Shown: positions 1 through 5,933 of the stretch, piece after piece | How the letters are laid out: every line of letters begins with the position of its first letter | How positions within the stretch are numbered: the stretch's first letter is position 1 | Assembly: GCA_023230905.1 (NCBI GenBank) | Contig: JALNWL010000042.1 | Span: 1 to 15,208 of the forward strand | Reading direction: 5' to 3' | DNA length: 15,208 nt | Origin: Syntrophales bacterium | GTDB taxonomy: Bacteria; Desulfobacterota; Syntrophia; Syntrophales; UBA2251 | Notes under the pieces: generated by a model | Seen by the model: the letters and a program-made list of their open reading frames with translations, nothing else | What the model was told of the DNA's origin: nothing | Database searches by the model: none | Made by a program: the position numbers and the translations under genes

Positions 1-224
1 CGAACGTCGTGATCAACGACGGCGACACGGTCGTGATCGGCGGCGTCCTCAAAACGACCGAGAGCAAGGGGGGCGAGGGGGTGCCCTGGATTTCCAAGAT
101 TCCCCTGCTGGGGTGGCTCTTCAAATACGAGAGCGTCCAGACCGGCAAGCGCGAACTCCTGATCTTCGTGACGCCGAAGATCGTCAAGGACGACGCCGTG
201 GTTGCGGCTGCGTCGCCGGCCTGA
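1..224 (+). CDS. pilQ: Type IV pilus secretin PilQ, C-terminal end (partial)
   Basis: This is the last 74 codons of a gene that begins before the window; the first complete codon is at base 3. PilQ forms the outer-membrane ring through which type IV pili are extruded. The visible part carries the typical end of the secretin domain: INDGDTVVIGG, then GVPWISKIPLLGWLFK, then the closing strand ELLIFVTPKIV. These three blocks in this order and spacing are characteristic of PilQ and related secretins. A short Ala-rich tail follows. An ATG-like GTG at base 9 lies inside the conserved domain and is not the start. A strong intrinsic terminator 59 bases downstream closes the transcript, so the next gene is not in the same unit. 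A type II or III secretion secretin is less likely because of the PWxSxIPxLGWLFK block, but the N-terminal part is not visible. Confidence 0.88.
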   Translation, partial: NVVINDGDTVVIGGVLKTTESKGGEGVPWISKIPLLGWLFKYESVQTGKRELLIFVTPKIVKDDAVVAAASPA

Positions 225-282
225 TCCCGCCGGGGTGGTTGACGGGACGCGTCTCCGGACGATCCGGAATTTGAAGCATGCC

Positions 283-318
283 AAGAGATCGCCTTCGATA
301 AGGCGATCTCTTTTTTTT
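283..318 (+). terminator. Intrinsic terminator after pilQ
   Basis: Bases 283-295 and 300-312 form a perfect 13-bp stem (AAGAGATCGCCTT paired with AAGGCGATCTCTT) around the loop CGAT. A run of eight T spans 311-318. This is a textbook Rho-independent terminator for the secretin gene. Confidence 0.93.
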
Positions 319-343
319 GGGGAGAGACGGCTTGACTTCCGCC

Positions 344-372
344 TTGACAGGTCCGGGCGCCTTTGTTAGCGT
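344..372 (+). promoter_or_regulatory. Sigma-70-type promoter candidate for the TPR-pepP unit
   Basis: A perfect -35 hexamer TTGACA (344-349) is followed after 17 bases by TAGCGT (367-372), which matches TATAAT at the first, second and last positions. It lies between the pilQ terminator and the TPR gene, where a new promoter is expected, and leaves a leader of roughly 100 bases. The TTTGTTAG at 362-369 recurs in the promoter-like block before the 3-hydroxyacyl-CoA dehydrogenase gene. Confidence 0.5.
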
Positions 373-477
373 CGGCCAGGATCCGTGCCGAAAACAGGCG
401 AGGGCTTTGTTGGTGCGGCGCTTTAAGCGGTCAGGCCCGAGAAAGCAGGGGTTCGGAAAGACAGGAAGGTTCGATCC

Positions 478-1185
478 ATGGATGATGCAGATCAGCTCCA
501 GGCCGGCGAGCCGGAGCGCAACAAGAGGGATCTTTTCCTCGACCAGGCGCGCGTCCGTCTGGAACAGAACCAGCCGCGGCTCGCCTTGGAGATGGCCGAG
601 GCGCGGTTGCGGCGTCTTCCGGACGACATCGACGCCCGGACCATTCTCTGCCATGCCCTGATCCGGATGGGCCGTCCCGACGAGGCGCGGGAGATGCTGC
701 GGCGGGTCGAGGGGACCCTGTTGGACTTCGCGAGCCTCTATGCGGTGCTGGGGGATTGCCGCCTCAAGGAAGGGTTTCCGGAGGAGGCGGCGGCGTACTA
801 CCGGAAGTTTCTCGCCTTCAATCCGCCGGACGCGGCGGCGGTCCGGGAGGTGTCCGGGAAGCTGGACGCGCTGACGGGAGACGGCGATGCCGGACGGCCG
901 GAAGACGAGCGCCCCCTTCGGGTCGGGGACATCGCTCCCGATTTCTACACCGTCACCCTGGCCGATCTGTACCTGCGCCAGGGTCATCCGGAGATGGCCG
1001 TCGACGTCCTCACCCGGATCCTGGAAAAGGACCCGGAAGACGTCAAGGCCCGGTCGCGCCTCCGGGAGATTCAGACCGTCTCGGAGCCCCGCCCGGTCCG
1101 GCGTCCGGGAGGGCACGCGCGCACGATCGGGACGCTTTCCCGGTGGCTCGTGAAGCTCGAAGCATCGAGGCCGCATGCCTCCTGA
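478..1185 (+). CDS. Tetratricopeptide-repeat protein of unknown function
   Basis: This is a 235-residue soluble protein with no signal peptide or membrane segment that I can see. It contains TPR-like helical hairpins at about residues 18-51, 52-85, 86-119 and 158-191; examples are the segments ALIRMGRPDEAREML, LGDCRLKEGFPEEAAAYYRK and LADLYLRQGHPEMAVDVLTR. A non-repeat linker rich in Gly and Asp (about 130-150) separates the third and fourth units, and the C-terminus is basic. TPRs normally serve as protein-binding scaffolds, so a structural or assembly role is the most that can be inferred. The ATG at 478 is supported by AGGAAGG at 463-469, eight bases upstream. Its last 11 bases overlap the pepP start, implying co-transcription and possible translational coupling. 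Its position after pilQ hints at a pilus-related role, but the terminator between them weakens that idea. Confidence 0.75.
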   Translation: MDDADQLQAGEPERNKRDLFLDQARVRLEQNQPRLALEMAEARLRRLPDDIDARTILCHALIRMGRPDEAREMLRRVEGTLLDFASLYAVLGDCRLKEGFPEEAAAYYRKFLAFNPPDAAAVREVSGKLDALTGDGDAGRPEDERPLRVGDIAPDFYTVTLADLYLRQGHPEMAVDVLTRILEKDPEDVKARSRLREIQTVSEPRPVRRPGGHARTIGTLSRWLVKLEASRPHAS

Positions 1186-2269
1186 AGCGACCCCCTACGC
1201 CCGGAGACGGTCGCGCCTGTCCGATCGCCTGCCCGACTGGGGCCTCGACGCCCTGCTTCTCACCGAAGAAGCCAACCTCCGCTACCTGACCGGCTTTGCG
1301 GGGACGGACGCGGCCCTTCTGATGACGGAAAGCCGTGCGTCGCTGCTCGTGGACGGCCGCTTCCTGACGGAGGCCCGCGAGACGGTTCCGGAGGTGGAGA
1401 TCGTCGAAATCCGGGACCTGATCGAGGGGATCGCGACGGCACTGGCCGATGCCGCGCCCTCCCGCGTCGGGTTCGAAACCGCCGTTCTGACCGTCCACGT
1501 CCACCAGCGCCTGCTCGCCGCGCTCGGAGCGGGGGTGTCGCTGCGGCCGCTCTTGGACGAACTGTCGACGCTGCGGGCCGTCAAGGACGAAGAGGAAGTC
1601 CGCTGCATGCGAAAGGCGGCGGCGATCGCCTCCTCGGCCCTGCAGGCGATCCTGCCGGATCTCCGGCCCGGGGTCGCCGAGCGGGACATCGCCCTGGAAC
1701 TCGATTTCCGCATGCGGCGTCAGGGGGCGGAGGGAAGCGCCTTCCCGACGATCGTGGCGTCCGGGCCGCGGTCCGCCCTTCCCCACGCCACTCCCGGCGC
1801 CCGGAAGATCCGGGCCGGCGAGGGGGTCGTGATCGACTACGGGGCCGTTTTCCAAGGCTACCGGTCCGACGAGACCTGCACGGTGTTCGTCGGTGGCGGT
1901 CCGGATCGCGAGGCGCTCGCCGCCTACGCGCAGATCCTCGAGGCCCAGACGCTCGCCATCGCCGGCCTTCGGGCGGGTGTCACCTGCCGCGACGTGGACC
2001 GCATCGCCCGGGACGCCCTCCGCCGGGGCGGGTGGGACCGCTTCTTCTCCCACGGCACCGGCCACGGCGTCGGTCTCGACGTCCACGAGGCCCCGCGGCT
2101 CAACGCCCGCTCGGAGAGCACCCTTGAAGCGGGCATGGTCGTCACGGTGGAACCCGGGGTTTACCTCCCCGGTCGCTGGGGGATCCGCATCGAAGACATG
2201 GTGCTCATCCGCGCGGACGGCTTCGAGGTCCTGAGCCGGGTGCCCAAGACGCTGACCCTCCTGAAATGA
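1175..2269 (+). CDS. pepP: Xaa-Pro aminopeptidase (aminopeptidase P family, M24B)
   Basis: This is a cytoplasmic metallopeptidase of 364 residues that removes the N-terminal residue from peptides with proline in second position. An N-terminal creatinase-type domain (about 12-130, with LRYLTGF) is followed by the pita-bread catalytic domain (about 140-355). The five metal ligands are all present: Asp221 in VIDYG, Asp232 in SDETCTV, His297 in GTGHGVGLDVHE, Glu326 in VEPGVY and Glu340 in RIEDMV. His204 in LPHATP is the usual substrate-site histidine. The ATG at 1175 has GAGG four bases upstream and overlaps the preceding TPR gene. Size matches bacterial PepP/YqhT-type enzymes. The family assignment is firm; the exact specificity (aminopeptidase P versus prolidase) cannot be fixed from sequence alone. 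Confidence 0.93.
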   Translation: MPPEATPYARRRSRLSDRLPDWGLDALLLTEEANLRYLTGFAGTDAALLMTESRASLLVDGRFLTEARETVPEVEIVEIRDLIEGIATALADAAPSRVGFETAVLTVHVHQRLLAALGAGVSLRPLLDELSTLRAVKDEEEVRCMRKAAAIASSALQAILPDLRPGVAERDIALELDFRMRRQGAEGSAFPTIVASGPRSALPHATPGARKIRAGEGVVIDYGAVFQGYRSDETCTVFVGGGPDREALAAYAQILEAQTLAIAGLRAGVTCRDVDRIARDALRRGGWDRFFSHGTGHGVGLDVHEAPRLNARSESTLEAGMVVTVEPGVYLPGRWGIRIEDMVLIRADGFEVLSRVPKTLTLLK

Positions 2270-2291
2270 CGAGAAAAAATAAGTTTCTCTA

Positions 2292-2320
2292 TTGACATTC
2301 GCCCGGAATTCTTTTACTGG
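2292..2320 (+). promoter_or_regulatory. Promoter candidate for gcvH-lipM-hisC
   Basis: A perfect TTGACA (2292-2297) stands 22 bases after the pepP stop. The best 17-base-spaced -10 is TACTGG (2315-2320), which is weak. A short AT-rich hairpin (GAGAAA 2271-2276 with TTTCTC 2284-2289) lies just upstream. The -35 is convincing; the -10 is not. Confidence 0.4.
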
Positions 2321-2381
2321 CAGGAAAACCTGTCGTTCACCGCAGGTATTGCACGTAGAACGTCCGCAGAGGATGGGGGCA

Positions 2382-2777
2382 ATGAAGGTATTTCCTGAAG
2401 ACTACATGTACAGTCGGGAGCACTTGTGGGTCAGGGTCGACGGTGACCTGGCGACCATCGGGATCACCGATTACGCCCAGGAAAAGCTGGGCGAAGTCCT
2501 CTCGATCGAACTCCCGGAGATCGACACCGAGGTCGAGCGGGACGAATCCTTCGGGTCGCTCGAGTCCGCCAAGGCGGTGATCGAACTTATCGCCCCCGTG
2601 GGCGGGCAGGTGGTCAATGTCAATGACGATCTTTTGGACGACGTAGGCATCATCAACAGCGACCCCCACGATACCGGGTGGCTGATCGTCATCGAAATGA
2701 GCGACCTCGATGAAATCGATGATCTCCTCGACACCCGCGGTTACAACGATTTCATCCTGGAAAGCGAGGAGGACTGA
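2382..2777 (+). CDS. gcvH: Glycine cleavage system H protein / lipoyl carrier
   Basis: This is a 131-residue acidic lipoyl carrier protein. In the glycine cleavage system GcvH shuttles the aminomethyl group on a lipoyl-lysine arm; in Bacillus-type lipoate synthesis it is also the first octanoyl acceptor. The family pattern is clear: YSREHLWVR at the start, GITDYAQEKLGEVLSIELPE, then the lipoylation hairpin SLESAKAVIEL with modified Lys64, followed by IAPVGGQVVNVND and GWLIVIEM. The length is normal. I chose the ATG at 2382 because GAGG (2369-2372) lies nine bases before it; the in-frame ATG at 2373 abuts that GAGG, and a still earlier TTG (2292) is the -35 box. No gcvT or gcvP is in the window. 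The lipM-like gene starts six bases after the stop, which supports a role as substrate for lipoyl assembly. Confidence 0.93.
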   Translation: MKVFPEDYMYSREHLWVRVDGDLATIGITDYAQEKLGEVLSIELPEIDTEVERDESFGSLESAKAVIELIAPVGGQVVNVNDDLLDDVGIINSDPHDTGWLIVIEMSDLDEIDDLLDTRGYNDFILESEED

Positions 2778-2783
2778 TCCGGT

Positions 2784-3629
2784 GTGTCCAACTGGAGACT
2801 GATCCCCTTTCATGTATCCGATGCCTTCGAGAACATGGCCGCCGACGAGGCCATTTTCCGCCTGATGCCCCTGGGGCATACGCCGCCGACCCTCCGCTTC
2901 TACGGGTGGCGTCCGGCCGCCGTTTCGCTCGGTTATTTTCAGAACACTGCGCAAGCCTGCAACCTCGCGGTCTGCCGTCGGGAGGGGATCGACGTCGTGC
3001 GTCGTCCGACGGGGGGGCGGGCCGTGCTCCATGACGGAGATCTGACGTACGCCCTGTGCGCCGGCGTGGACGAGCCGCCCTTTCCTCCCGGGATCGCCGG
3101 CGCCTACCGCGTGATCGGCCGGTGTCTTCAGGAGGGCCTGCACCGTTTGGGGATCGACGCGACGCCCGCGCCCGGGAACCCGGCGCCGCCCGGGGTGCGC
3201 GACGGCTCCGTCGCCTGCTTCGCACGGACGGCCAGGGATGAACTGCTCGTCGGGGGCCGGAAGATCTGCGGGTCGGCCCAGGCCAGGTCGCGCGGCGCCT
3301 TCCTCCAGCACGGGTCGCTCCTGGTCCGGTTCGATGCGGCACGCGCGTCCCGGTGTCTTGTGGCCGAAGCGGAAGAGCGGGAGCGAACCCGCCGGATGCT
3401 GACGCGGGCCGTGACCGCCGTCGACACCTGCCTGGCGCCGCCGCCGGCGATGGACGCAATCGTCCGCGTCCTGGCGGAGGGGTTTGCCGCGGTCCTGCAT
3501 GCGGATCTGCGACCGGGCGCCCTGACCGACGCGGAAGAGGCCCTGAAGGCGCGCCTGAAGCGGGAAAAATATCGGCCCGAGGCCTTAAACGGCGAAGGAG
3601 AACCGGATGAAACGGCTGCACCTCATTAG
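2784..3629 (+). CDS. lipM: LipM-type octanoyltransferase (biotin/lipoate ligase fold)
   Basis: This 281-residue protein belongs to the BPL/LplA/LipB fold and probably transfers octanoate from acyl carrier protein to the lipoyl domain of GcvH. Visible motifs are RRPTGGRAVLHDGDLTYAL (73-91), the catalytic lysine Lys160 in GGRKICGSAQ and QHGSLLVRFD (175-184). Cys145 in ACFARTARDELLVGGRK aligns with the acyl-thioester cysteine of Bacillus LipM (the CF before the GRK motif, recalled from memory), which ATP-dependent LplA ligases lack. This favours an octanoyltransferase over a lipoate ligase. The GTG start at 2784 follows GAGGAGG (2766-2772), with an 11-base gap. It directly follows gcvH, its likely substrate, and its last 23 bases overlap hisC. 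LplA-like ligase or LipL-type amidotransferase remain alternatives. Confidence 0.78.
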   Translation: MSNWRLIPFHVSDAFENMAADEAIFRLMPLGHTPPTLRFYGWRPAAVSLGYFQNTAQACNLAVCRREGIDVVRRPTGGRAVLHDGDLTYALCAGVDEPPFPPGIAGAYRVIGRCLQEGLHRLGIDATPAPGNPAPPGVRDGSVACFARTARDELLVGGRKICGSAQARSRGAFLQHGSLLVRFDAARASRCLVAEAEERERTRRMLTRAVTAVDTCLAPPPAMDAIVRVLAEGFAAVLHADLRPGALTDAEEALKARLKREKYRPEALNGEGEPDETAAPH

Positions 3630-4683
3630 GGAAGAGATCCGGCGACAGCGGGCCTATCCCGCGGACGCCACGCCCTGCCAAATCAAGCTGGATGCGAACG
3701 AGAACCCCTTCCCTCTGCCGGAGGACCTGACCGGCCTGTTCTTTTCGGCCGTGACACGGGAGGTGGCCCTGAACCGCTATCCGGAGGCGGGTTCCCCCGC
3801 CCTGAGGCGCCGGTTTGCCGCGCGCTTCGGGGTTGCGCCCAATCAGGTTCTGCTCGGCAACGGGTCCGACGAATTGATCCTGGCCCTGCTCATCGCCTGC
3901 GGCGGCCCCGGCAAGAGCGTGCTGATCCCGACTCCGACCTTCGCCATGTACCGGATCTGCGCCTTGAACCTGGGGTGCCGCGTCCGCGAGGCGCCGCTCG
4001 CGGCGGGCGGAGACCTGGACCTGCCAGCGATGCTCGCGGCGCTCGAACGGGAGCGGCCGGTCCTGACCTTCCTGAGTTATCCCAACAATCCGACGGGCGG
4101 GTGTTTCGACGACGAGAAGATCGCCGCCGTCATCGAACGGGCGTCGGGACTGGTCGTCGTCGACGAGGCTTATGGCCCGTTTTCCGGCCGTTCCTTTCTC
4201 CCCCGCCTCGAGGCGTACGACAACCTCCTGATCCTGCGGACGCTCTCCAAGGTCGGACTGGCGGCGATGCGGATCGGATTCCTCGTCGGTCCCCCGGAAA
4301 TCGTGGCCGAGATCGACAAGGTCCGTCTTCCCTACAACCTGAACAGCGTCTCACAGATGGCGGCCGGGTTCTATCTCGATCACGAGGCGCGGTTCATGGC
4401 CCAGACGGAGGAGATCGTCCGGGAACGAGTCGGACTGTGGGATGCTTTACGACAAACCGCGGGGGTGGATCCCTGGCCGACGGATGCAAATTTTATTTTT
4501 TTTACTTGCGATCGCGATATAAATCAGGTATATGCTGCACTTGTCAAAAGGGGTGTCCTCGTCAAGAAATTCGACGCCTCGGGAAGCGCGCCGCCGGCGA
4601 TACGGGTCACGGTCGGCCGCCGCGAGGAAAATGAGGCGTTTCTCAAAGCACTCCGGGCAGGGGTTACAACGTTAGGGGCGTGA
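3607..4683 (+). CDS. hisC: Histidinol-phosphate aminotransferase (class I/II PLP enzyme)
   Basis: This 358-residue cytoplasmic enzyme of histidine synthesis exchanges the amino group between histidinol phosphate and 2-oxoglutarate. Family marks are KLDANENPF (28-35), GNGSDELI (84-91), SYPNNPTGG (157-165), VVVDEAYGPF (183-192) with Asp186, and the PLP-binding Lys215 in RTLSKVGLAAMRIGFLVG. Arg334 in AIRVTVG is the usual carboxylate-binding arginine near the C-terminus. The ATG at 3607 has GAAGGAG at 3594-3600 just upstream, and the gene overlaps the end of lipM by 23 bases. No other his gene is nearby, so it is an orphan here; an aromatic aminotransferase of the same subfamily is a real alternative. 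Bases 4486-4551 are strikingly AT-rich against the rest of the gene, although the protein remains normal across them. Confidence 0.87.
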   Translation: MKRLHLIREEIRRQRAYPADATPCQIKLDANENPFPLPEDLTGLFFSAVTREVALNRYPEAGSPALRRRFAARFGVAPNQVLLGNGSDELILALLIACGGPGKSVLIPTPTFAMYRICALNLGCRVREAPLAAGGDLDLPAMLAALERERPVLTFLSYPNNPTGGCFDDEKIAAVIERASGLVVVDEAYGPFSGRSFLPRLEAYDNLLILRTLSKVGLAAMRIGFLVGPPEIVAEIDKVRLPYNLNSVSQMAAGFYLDHEARFMAQTEEIVRERVGLWDALRQTAGVDPWPTDANFIFFTCDRDINQVYAALVKRGVLVKKFDASGSAPPAIRVTVGRREENEAFLKALRAGVTTLGA

Positions 4684-4702
4684 TTTAATCTCCAGGCAAA
4701 AC

Positions 4703-4756
4703 AAAGGGTAGTCGGCGACACGGCGTCAAGAGAAGGTGTCGAGCTGCCCTTTTTTT
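4703..4756 (+). terminator. Hairpin with T-run between hisC and carA (terminator or attenuator)
   Basis: The outer stem AAAGGGTAG (4703-4711) pairs with CTGCCCTTT (4744-4752), including one G-U pair. An inner stem CGACAC (4716-4721) pairs with GTGTCG (4736-4741). A run of seven T spans 4750-4756. It lies 20 bases after hisC and ends 40 bases before carA. It may terminate the hisC transcript. If carAB depends on read-through from upstream, it would be an attenuator. Confidence 0.55.
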
Positions 4757-4796
4757 GCGCCTTTTTAAAGCTCTAATAAAATCAGAGAGTTATGTA

Positions 4797-5903
4797 ATGA
4801 AGATGATCTTGCTTCTGGAAGACGGCACGTCTTTCCCCGGGGAGTCCTTCGGGGCGGTCGGGGAAGCGACGGGATGGGTCCATGACGAGCGCGGGGTGAT
4901 CGGCTATCAGGAATGCCTGACTGATCCGGACAATCGGGGCTGCATCGTCAACATGACCTATCCCCTGATTGGCAACTACGGGGTGAACGACGAGGACGGG
5001 GAATCGGACCGGGCCCAGGCCGCGGCCCTCCTGGTCAAGGAGAAGAGCCGGGTCGTCAGCAACTGGCGCGCCGGATCGACCCTCGAGGCCTTCATGGACC
5101 GCTGGGGCGTCGTGGGCCTGGAGGGTGTCGATACGCGCGCCCTGGCCCTGCACCTGAGGGAACACGGGGAGATGCGCGGGATCGTCGCCCCGGCCGCATC
5201 TCCGACGGCGGCCCTCCTGGCGAAGGTCCGCGCCGACTCAGGCCCGCTCCCGGCGGATCGCCCCAGGGGAACCCGTTCCCATGCGGTTTCGGCCCGCCCC
5301 TTTGAAACGGACGGCGGTCCGCGCATCGCCATGCTCGATTTCGGCTGCCGGCGGTCCTATCTGCGCCAGCTGGAGGCCCTGTCGTGTCAGGTGCGCTCCT
5401 TTTCCCCGACGGCCGCCTGGGAGGAGATCCGGAGGAGCGGTCCCGACGGGCTGTTCCTCTCGAACGGTCCCGGCGCACCGGAGGCGTTCGAGCCGGCCCG
5501 GCGCATGCTGGCGGCCGCCCTGGGCGAACTTCCCGCGTTCGGAATCGCCCTGGGGTGTCAGATGCTCGCCATCGCCGCGGGCGGGAAGGCGACGCGCATG
5601 GGTCAGGGGCATCACGGCGCCAATTATCCCGTGCGGGATCTCCGGACGGGCCGGACGGCAATGACGCTCCAGAACCACGGTTGGGTCATCGACGAGACGT
5701 CGTTGAAGGGCGGCATTTGCACGGTGTCGCACCGGAACCTCAACGACGGCACGGTCGAGGGCGTTTCGTCGGAGCGGGGGCGGTTTCTAGGGGTGCAGTT
5801 CTCTCCCGTTCCGGATGACGACGGCCGTCCGAGCGCGTTGTTCCGGGAATTCGTGGAGAGGACGACCAGGACGGGCGGAAAAAGGCAGAAGGCAAAAGGT
5901 TAA
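4797..5903 (+). CDS. carA: Carbamoyl-phosphate synthetase small subunit with a lost glutaminase triad
   Basis: This 368-residue CarA homologue is full length: an N-terminal small-subunit domain (about 1-150; LTDPDNRGCIVNMTYPLIGNYG, GVDTRALALHLREHGEMRG) and a class I glutamine amidotransferase domain (about 176-355; LSNGPGAPE, GHHGANYPV, QNHGWVID). The enzyme normally hydrolyses glutamine and passes ammonia to CarB. Here the nucleophile motif GICLGHQ reads GIALGCQ (249-255), putting Ala251 at the catalytic cysteine. The His-Pro-Glu site reads SPV, giving Ser336 and Val338. The glutamine-binding Ser of DPSY is Asp, and NGPGDP is NGPGAP. Glutaminase activity is therefore very unlikely. The ATG at 4797 has AGAGAG (4784-4789) seven bases upstream; a TTG at 4755 lies in the terminator T-run and is rejected. 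The last codons run into a 7-base repeat. carB follows 30 bases later. Confidence 0.9.
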   Translation: MKMILLLEDGTSFPGESFGAVGEATGWVHDERGVIGYQECLTDPDNRGCIVNMTYPLIGNYGVNDEDGESDRAQAAALLVKEKSRVVSNWRAGSTLEAFMDRWGVVGLEGVDTRALALHLREHGEMRGIVAPAASPTAALLAKVRADSGPLPADRPRGTRSHAVSARPFETDGGPRIAMLDFGCRRSYLRQLEALSCQVRSFSPTAAWEEIRRSGPDGLFLSNGPGAPEAFEPARRMLAAALGELPAFGIALGCQMLAIAAGGKATRMGQGHHGANYPVRDLRTGRTAMTLQNHGWVIDETSLKGGICTVSHRNLNDGTVEGVSSERGRFLGVQFSPVPDDDGRPSALFREFVERTTRTGGKRQKAKG

Positions 5904-5930
5904 GGGCGGAGGGGAAGAGAAAAAGGGAAA
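5882..5930 (+). repeat. Degenerate 7-base tandem repeat across the carA end and carB leader
   Basis: Seven consecutive heptamers can be laid out without gaps: AAGGCAG, AAGGCAA, AAGGTTA, AGGGCGG, AGGGGAA, GAGAAAA, AGGGAAA. The tract is all purine apart from two C, two T and the C of AGGGCGG. It encodes the last residues of CarA (KRQKAKG), contains the carA stop, and supplies the AAGGG-type ribosome site for carB. Confidence 0.6.
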
Positions 5931-5933
5931 ACG

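Noticed and set aside
2292..2381. TTG start that would add 30 residues to GcvH
   Set aside because: The TTG is part of a TTGACA -35 box, has no ribosome site, and the added residues are not found in GcvH proteins.
4774..4779. TAATAA as a carA -10 element
   Set aside because: No -35 at a workable distance, and a transcript starting there would begin inside the ribosome site.
5541..5561. Sequencing error as the cause of the missing CarA cysteine
   Set aside because: Three separate triad positions and several other glutamine-site residues differ while the frame is continuous and the flanking motifs are intact, so a base error does not explain it.
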